Below are positions 6,688-10,029 of a DNA stretch of 10,029 nucleotides, in pieces. The stretch spans positions 1 through 10,029 of the forward strand of contig MWJR01000204.1 in NCBI GenBank assembly GCA_002127415.1, read 5' to 3'. A model generated the notes under the pieces. It was given only the letters and a program-made list of their open reading frames with translations. It did not search any database and was not told where the DNA came from. Made by a program: the position numbers and the translations under genes. Every line of letters starts with the position of its first letter. Position 1 is the first letter of the stretch. The DNA comes from Calditrichaeota bacterium AABM5.125.24. Its GTDB lineage: Bacteria; Electryoneota; AABM5-125-24; Hatepunaeales; Hatepunaeaceae.

Positions 6688-6755
6688 GCTTAGGCGGCAC
6701 TTTCAAATGGAGAGCCAATAGACTTAATGAATCGTTTCCAGGTTAGCAATGGTTT

Positions 6756-7613
6756 TCATTCTGTTACCCCGCCGGATCCGAGTCTTAGAGCCCGCACTCT
6801 TCGTCGCGATGGAAGCGACATGGTATCACCGTCCACTATAATCCTGACGCCGGGCGCATTACCCAGTGAGAGTTTGATCGGTGCCGGCAGCTCCCGCTCC
6901 AGACGGTTGCCGGGCCAGAGGGTTCGTTCATAGATGAGGCTGTCAGCGTGTTCGATCTTCAGGTAGCAGGTGTCATTGGCAATAATCTTCAGGTCAAGCG
7001 TTTCCCTGAGAGGAGGTTCGGGTTCAACCTGAGGTTCCGACACACCGACGAAGAGGGTCGTATCTTCCCGCGGTTCAGGGATGGCCGATTCCTCGATTTG
7101 TTCCCCTTTTTCATCAAGCGATATGGGTGGTTGGGTTGGACGGGCGAGGTAAACAATGATGAGAATGATAATTACCAGGGTCAGGAGGCCGTAGAAGAGC
7201 ATCGACCGGTTGCGCTCTGCCCAGACCAGTATCCCGGGCGGATTTTCCGCACCCACTTCGGCAAGACCCCCGCTCTGCACCGGATGAACCTTCGGGAACT
7301 GCGGGATAGTCAGGGCAGATTTGAACAGCTCATCCAGACGCCCGGTCAGCTCCTCGGACATCAGGCCGACCGCCTCAGCGTAAGCCTTTATGAAGAGCTT
7401 TACATATGTCGGCGGCAGAAAGGACCAGTTACCCTGTTCGAGGTTTTCAAGATAATGGGTGTTAATCTTGGTGGCGGCTCTGACCTGCTCGATGGTGAGG
7501 TTCTGAAATTCCCTGGTGGAACGAAGCTCCTGGCCCATCTGACGACGGATCTCAGGATTTGCTATCTCCGGATACCTGTTCCTGAACGACGAACGATCAA
7601 CTTCATAGTTCAT
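6756..7613 (-). CDS. rodZ: RodZ-like cytoskeletal membrane protein (HTH + TM + DUF4115)
   Basis: Bitopic inner-membrane protein that in rod-shaped bacteria links MreB filaments to the cell-wall elongation machinery. The 285-aa protein has an N-terminal helix-turn-helix of the RodZ type at about 24-95 (GQELRSTREFQNLTIEQVRA, then KINTHYLENLEQGNW and PPTYVKLFIKAYAEAVGL). One membrane segment follows at about 137-156 (SMLFYGLLTLVIIILIIVYL), then a Pro/Glu-rich linker at about 158-203 and a C-terminal domain at about 205-270 with LGNAPGVRIIVDGD, typical of DUF4115. The N-terminus of about 20 residues before the HTH is longer than usual. ATG at 7613 has GGAG ten bases upstream. A true terminator lies 240 bases downstream after two repeats, so it is probably transcribed alone. 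No mreB or other shape gene is in view, and a regulator role cannot be excluded. Confidence 0.88.
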   Translation of the reverse strand: MNYEVDRSSFRNRYPEIANPEIRRQMGQELRSTREFQNLTIEQVRAATKINTHYLENLEQGNWSFLPPTYVKLFIKAYAEAVGLMSEELTGRLDELFKSALTIPQFPKVHPVQSGGLAEVGAENPPGILVWAERNRSMLFYGLLTLVIIILIIVYLARPTQPPISLDEKGEQIEESAIPEPREDTTLFVGVSEPQVEPEPPLRETLDLKIIANDTCYLKIEHADSLIYERTLWPGNRLERELPAPIKLSLGNAPGVRIIVDGDTMSLPSRRRVRALRLGSGGVTE

Positions 7614-7771
7614 AAATCCCGGGCTCCGGTTTGATGCAATACAGCCGCCATCCGCACCTTACATAGGCTAAGCAGGCAGGAGGTGAGGGTTAGTTCAATA
7701 TATATGTTATCCATAGACCTATCTATAGAGATTGTTCCGGTTCAGTATGTCGGGCTTCATATTGGAACGGT

Positions 7772-7798
7772 TTGAGTATACGTAAAATCATCTATAAA
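7772..7798 (+). promoter_or_regulatory. Candidate promoter for pyrF
   Basis: TTGAGT (7772-7777) is followed by 15 bases and TATAAA (7793-7798, five of six matches). The spacing is on the short side. Transcription would begin near 7805, leaving a leader of about 120 bases before the pyrF start. Confidence 0.4.
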
Positions 7799-7915
7799 TG
7801 CAAGCCGGTGGCGGGGGTCGGATGATGATCAGACACCCATTAGCCCCTCAACAGTGATTCGTTGTCGAACCTTCCAATTCAGGTTGATTTCACGCCGTAA
7901 ATTTCTTAAGATGAT

Positions 7916-7923
7916 AGGAAGGA
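7916..7923 (+). promoter_or_regulatory. Shine-Dalgarno supporting the TTG start of pyrF
   Basis: AGGAAGGA lies three to seven bases upstream of TTG at 7927. No ATG is available in frame in this region, and the conserved PyrF core begins about 19 residues later, so the TTG is the best start. Confidence 0.6.
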
Positions 7924-7926
7924 ATC

Positions 7927-8769
7927 TTGCAGGTTACAAACGTGGAAAGCATTGCTTTGGAAGCGAAAGGAACCTTGACCTTCAGTGCCAGGTTGAAAGC
8001 CGCCACAGGAGACGGCCCGGGACTCTGCGTCGGGCTCGACCCTCTCCTCGAGCGGCTGCCTGAGAAGTTGCGGCAATCCAGTGAACCGCTGCTCTCTTTC
8101 AATCTTGAGATCATCGAGGCCACCAGTGAGTATGCGTCGGCTTATAAACCGAATCTGGCCTTTTACGAGCTGTTTGGTGCGGCGGGGTGGCGTCAGCTTG
8201 AAGAGACCATCCGGGCTGTGCCGGAGGGGAAGGTTGTCATTGCTGACGGTAAGCGGGGCGATATAGGCTCAACAGCCAAGGCCTATGCAGCGGCCCTTTT
8301 CGATGGCCTGGGCAGCGATGCGGCGACGGTCAATCCCTACCTCGGATCAGATGCGCTGGATCCGTTCCTGCAGCGTCAGGACAAGGGGGCGTTTATCCTG
8401 GCCCTGACCTCGAACCCGGGCGGTTCGGACCTTCAGCAACTGATCTCCGAGGGGGAACCGATTTACAGTCACGTTATCCGTCTGGCCAGGGGACTGAATA
8501 GGCTGGGCAACGTCGGCCTGGTCGTGGGTGCCACCCGACCGGAGATATGGCCTGAAATCCTGCCACAGGCGGAGGATCTGCCGCTTCTCATCCCCGGGGT
8601 CGGTGCTCAGGGGGGGGGCGTGGCCGCCCTCAAAGAGGCTCTGAAGAGCTATCCCGCTCCGGCGCTGGTAAACGCTTCGCGCAGCATCATCTACGCCTCA
8701 AGCGGCGATGATTTCAAGCGAGCTGCGCGGGATGCCGCCCGGCGGCTTCTGGATCAACTCAGATCGTAA
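7927..8769 (+). CDS. pyrF: Orotidine 5'-phosphate decarboxylase, type 2 (long form)
   Basis: Catalyses the last step of UMP synthesis, decarboxylating OMP. The 280-aa protein belongs to the longer bacterial subfamily. CVGLDP (34-39), AYKPN with Lys74, the catalytic block DGKRGDIGSTA (107-117) with Asp107, Lys109 and Asp112, the phosphate loop GVGAQGGG (224-231) and ASR (250-252) are all present. The start is a TTG at 7927 with AGGA at 7916-7919, seven bases upstream, and a further GGA directly before it; GTG at 7942 is a weaker alternative. Codons for the phosphate loop contain nine consecutive G (8610-8618), a slippage-prone run. A small dyad ATCGTA/TACGAT spans the stop codon. The next genes on the same strand are the PilZ protein and pyrE, so this is likely the first gene of a pyrimidine unit. 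Confidence 0.95.
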   Translation: MQVTNVESIALEAKGTLTFSARLKAATGDGPGLCVGLDPLLERLPEKLRQSSEPLLSFNLEIIEATSEYASAYKPNLAFYELFGAAGWRQLEETIRAVPEGKVVIADGKRGDIGSTAKAYAAALFDGLGSDAATVNPYLGSDALDPFLQRQDKGAFILALTSNPGGSDLQQLISEGEPIYSHVIRLARGLNRLGNVGLVVGATRPEIWPEILPQAEDLPLLIPGVGAQGGGVAALKEALKSYPAPALVNASRSIIYASSGDDFKRAARDAARRLLDQLRS

Positions 8770-8797
8770 CCAACGCTACGATTAGTTGAGAGTTCTT

Positions 8798-8860
8798 AAC
8801 TGAAAACTGACAACTGAAAACTGACAACTGACAACTGATAACTGACAACTGACAACTGAA
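8798..8860. repeat. Heptanucleotide tandem array (AACTGAN)9 before the PilZ gene
   Basis: Nine exact 7-bp units, AACTGA plus A, C or T, follow each other without interruption (last bases A, C, A, C, C, T, C, C, A). A degenerate tenth unit, TAATGAC, contains the ATG of the next gene (8863-8865). The array fills most of the 93-bp gap between pyrF and the PilZ gene and leaves no Shine-Dalgarno site. It resembles the short tandemly repeated heptamers known from cyanobacterial and other genomes. Confidence 0.95.
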
Positions 8861-8862
8861 TA

Positions 8863-9573
8863 ATGACAATTCTCGAGTTGATGCGGGTTCGTGATCGGGC
8901 TGAGCTTCGGGTTGCCGAAGGTGACAACATCTCGATCTTTAATGTCCGGGTGCAGGACATAACCCCGAAAGGGATTGTCATCGACCGACCGATTATCGAC
9001 CGCCGACTGTTTCCAGAGACTGTAGGTAGACAGGTGGAACTGCAGTATCGTCGGTGGGATTCTATGTATCGGTTTTCGACCCGTGTGCTGGAGGAGTCTA
9101 CCTTTGAAGGGCTTCCTGTTCTTTTACTGGAACTTCCCCAGGAGATTGAGCGGATCCGGCGGCGTCAGCGAAGGGAACACCTCAGGCTCTCCGTCCCGTC
9201 CCGTATCATCTTCCATCGCACTACAGGTCCGGAGGGGAAGATCATCGGTGATTTCAGACGAGGGGTAGTCCTCGATGTTTCAGCCGGTGGAGTGAAGTTT
9301 TCCATAGCGAACAGTCAGGCATACAACATCAGGCCGGGTGACATCATCCAGATCACCTTCACCCTCACCAAAGAGATCAGCGTTTTAGAACAGCTGGCTC
9401 AGGTGCTGAAGCTGGGGCCGGCCCCGCGTGATCCGACCCGCACCTGGATTGTCTGCCGGTATCAGAGTCTGTCGGCGACACTCCAGGAGGCTATAATCGT
9501 TCACAATATCCGATACCAGCAACGATATCGAATTGAGAAGAAGGGGAAAGCTGATGATAGAAAAGGAGGTTGA
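8863..9573 (+). CDS. PilZ-domain protein, likely cyclic-di-GMP receptor (YcgR-like)
   Basis: The 236-aa protein has two beta-rich domains: an N-terminal YcgR-N/flagellar-brake-like domain at about 15-92 and a PilZ domain from about 98 to 220. Both cyclic-di-GMP motifs are visible: an Arg cluster RRQRREHLR (100-108) supplying RxxxR (Arg104, Arg108), and DVSAGG (138-143) supplying D/NxSxxG. It is therefore probably a functional cyclic-di-GMP binder in the cytoplasm; its output partner is unknown. No membrane segment or signal peptide is present. The start at 8863 has no Shine-Dalgarno site, because the heptamer array abuts it; ATG at 8881 is an alternative with equally poor signals, and the protein's conserved part does not decide between them. 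The last 20 bases overlap the pyrE start, which ties its translation to pyrimidine synthesis genes. Codon use matches its neighbours. Confidence 0.88.
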   Translation: MTILELMRVRDRAELRVAEGDNISIFNVRVQDITPKGIVIDRPIIDRRLFPETVGRQVELQYRRWDSMYRFSTRVLEESTFEGLPVLLLELPQEIERIRRRQRREHLRLSVPSRIIFHRTTGPEGKIIGDFRRGVVLDVSAGGVKFSIANSQAYNIRPGDIIQITFTLTKEISVLEQLAQVLKLGPAPRDPTRTWIVCRYQSLSATLQEAIIVHNIRYQQRYRIEKKGKADDRKGG

Positions 9574-10029
9574 AAGGCTTCTGCGTGATGCCGGGGCCTT
9601 TCTGAAAGGTCACTTCCTGTATGCCGGCGGGCTTCACGGTGCGGTCTACATCGAGAAGTTCAGGGCCCTGGAAAACCCGATGATAACGTCGAGGCTCTGC
9701 GCTGAGCTGGTTGCTCGCGCGCCGAAGCCTCACCCACGCGTGGTGATCGGGCCTCTGACCGGCGGTGCGCTGATGGCCTTCGAGGTTGCCCGTCAGATCG
9801 GCTGTCTGGCCTACTTCACCGAGAAGATCGACGGTCGGATGGAGCTGAGGCGCGGCTTCCATCTTGATCCGGGTGAAGAGGTGTGGATCACCGACGATGT
9901 GGTTAACCTGGGCGGCTCAGTCACCGAGGCAATCCGGTGTGTCGAGCAGATGAGGGCCCGGGTTGGAGCGCTTCTGGTCCTGGTTGACCGCAGCAAGGGA
10001 CGGCTCAAGCTCGATATCCCCTTCATACC
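9554..10029 (+). CDS. pyrE: Orotate phosphoribosyltransferase, 3' end outside window
   Basis: Joins orotate to PRPP to give OMP, the substrate of PyrF. An open frame of 158 complete codons starts at ATG 9554 and runs off the edge. GAFLKGHFLYAGGLHGAVYIEKF (14-36) matches the N-terminal part of the family, where the usual SGxHS appears as GGLHG. GPLTGGALMAFEVARQIG (66-83) is the phosphate-binding region, and VWITDDVVNLGGSV (110-123) is the PRPP motif. The acidic pair Asp114-Asp115 is kept, but the usual Thr-Thr of DVxTTGGS is Asn-Leu. VDRSKG (144-149) and IPF follow, as in the Thermus-like subgroup. The start overlaps the PilZ gene by 20 bp and has AAGGGG about seven bases upstream. The OPRT-like architecture is clear; another phosphoribosyltransferase role is possible given the changed motif. 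Confidence 0.88.
   Translation, partial: MIEKEVERLLRDAGAFLKGHFLYAGGLHGAVYIEKFRALENPMITSRLCAELVARAPKPHPRVVIGPLTGGALMAFEVARQIGCLAYFTEKIDGRMELRRGFHLDPGEEVWITDDVVNLGGSVTEAIRCVEQMRARVGALLVLVDRSKGRLKLDIPFI

Larger units (their letters stand above)
7614..7926. other. Divergent intergenic region between rodZ and pyrF
   Basis: This 313-bp stretch must hold the promoters of both flanking genes and is AT-rich in its centre (7693-7800), as expected. On the minus side, TATATATT near 7706-7698 could be a -10 region for rodZ, but no convincing -35 box precedes it. Around 7723-7730 there is an 8-bp palindrome TCTATAGA. Around 7734-7767 GTTCC/GGAAC and TATG/CATA form an imperfect dyad. The pyrF leader (about 7805-7926) can form a 7-bp stem with one mismatch, GGGGGTC/GACACCC (7813-7819 and 7832-7838). 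I find no PyrR-binding motif, no riboswitch and no gene. Confidence 0.5.

Noticed and set aside
6948..7634. Open frame of 228 codons on the plus strand
   Set aside because: It is entirely antisense to rodZ and the rodZ start region, has no ribosome site and no recognisable domain, and follows from the codon use of rodZ.
8798..8860. Considered as a CRISPR array
   Set aside because: Units are 7 bp and contiguous with no spacers, and no cas genes are present, so it is a simple tandem repeat.
8796..8981. Minus-strand frame with repeated QLSVVS peptide
   Set aside because: The repeats come only from translating the AACTGAN array; the rest is antisense to the PilZ gene. It is not a repeat protein.
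9491..9862. Minus-strand frame of 123 codons at the right end
   Set aside because: It is antisense to the PilZ and pyrE genes, both of which show intact motifs.

Overview
The window is a stretch of ordinary bacterial chromosome of moderately high GC (most genes look about 57-65% GC by eye) from a Gram-negative organism. Evidence for an outer membrane is a LolC/E-type lipoprotein-release permease, a lipoprotein with a lipobox and an exported gamma-glutamyltransferase. The gene set (class II LysRS next to a single Lol permease, RodZ with a C-terminal DUF4115-like domain, long 'type 2' PyrF, PilZ protein) would fit a candidate phylum of the FCB group or a relative, but no marker here fixes the phylum and I hold this loosely.

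Layout. Left 7.6 kb is read on the minus strand, in transcription order: rodZ (7613-6756), a 490-bp gap with two intergenic repeat elements and a good intrinsic terminator, lysS (6264-4723), lolC/E-like permease (4710-3415), ggt (3357-1657), a 230-bp gap with a convincing sigma-70-like promoter, trxB (1427-480), and a lipoprotein gene that overlaps trxB by one base and leaves the window at position 1. Right 2.1 kb is read on the plus strand from a divergent intergenic region: pyrF (7927-8769), a PilZ-domain gene (8863-9573) and the first 158 codons of pyrE (9554 to the edge).

How the genes work together. lysS and the Lol permease are 12 bp apart and probably cotranscribed, with ggt possibly read through. 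trxB has its own promoter and carries the lipoprotein gene by TAATG coupling. pyrF and pyrE encode the last two steps of UMP synthesis. The PilZ gene sits between them and overlaps pyrE by 20 bp, so a likely cyclic-di-GMP receptor is embedded in a pyrimidine transcription unit.

The unusual layer is repetitive DNA rather than an obvious new gene system. There are three separate heptanucleotide arrays: AAAAGTA x4 inside the ggt signal-peptide codons, CCTGAGG-like x4 between lolC and ggt, and AACTGAN x9 ending just before the PilZ start codon. There is also a nine-G run inside pyrF, and an 87-bp element with near-perfect 11-bp inverted ends. Because 7 is not a multiple of 3, unit gain or loss in ggt would shift the reading frame, so ggt could be phase variable. 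The lysS gene also changes base composition sharply near the boundary of its two domains. I see no CRISPR array, rRNA, tRNA, transposase, phage gene or defence system.
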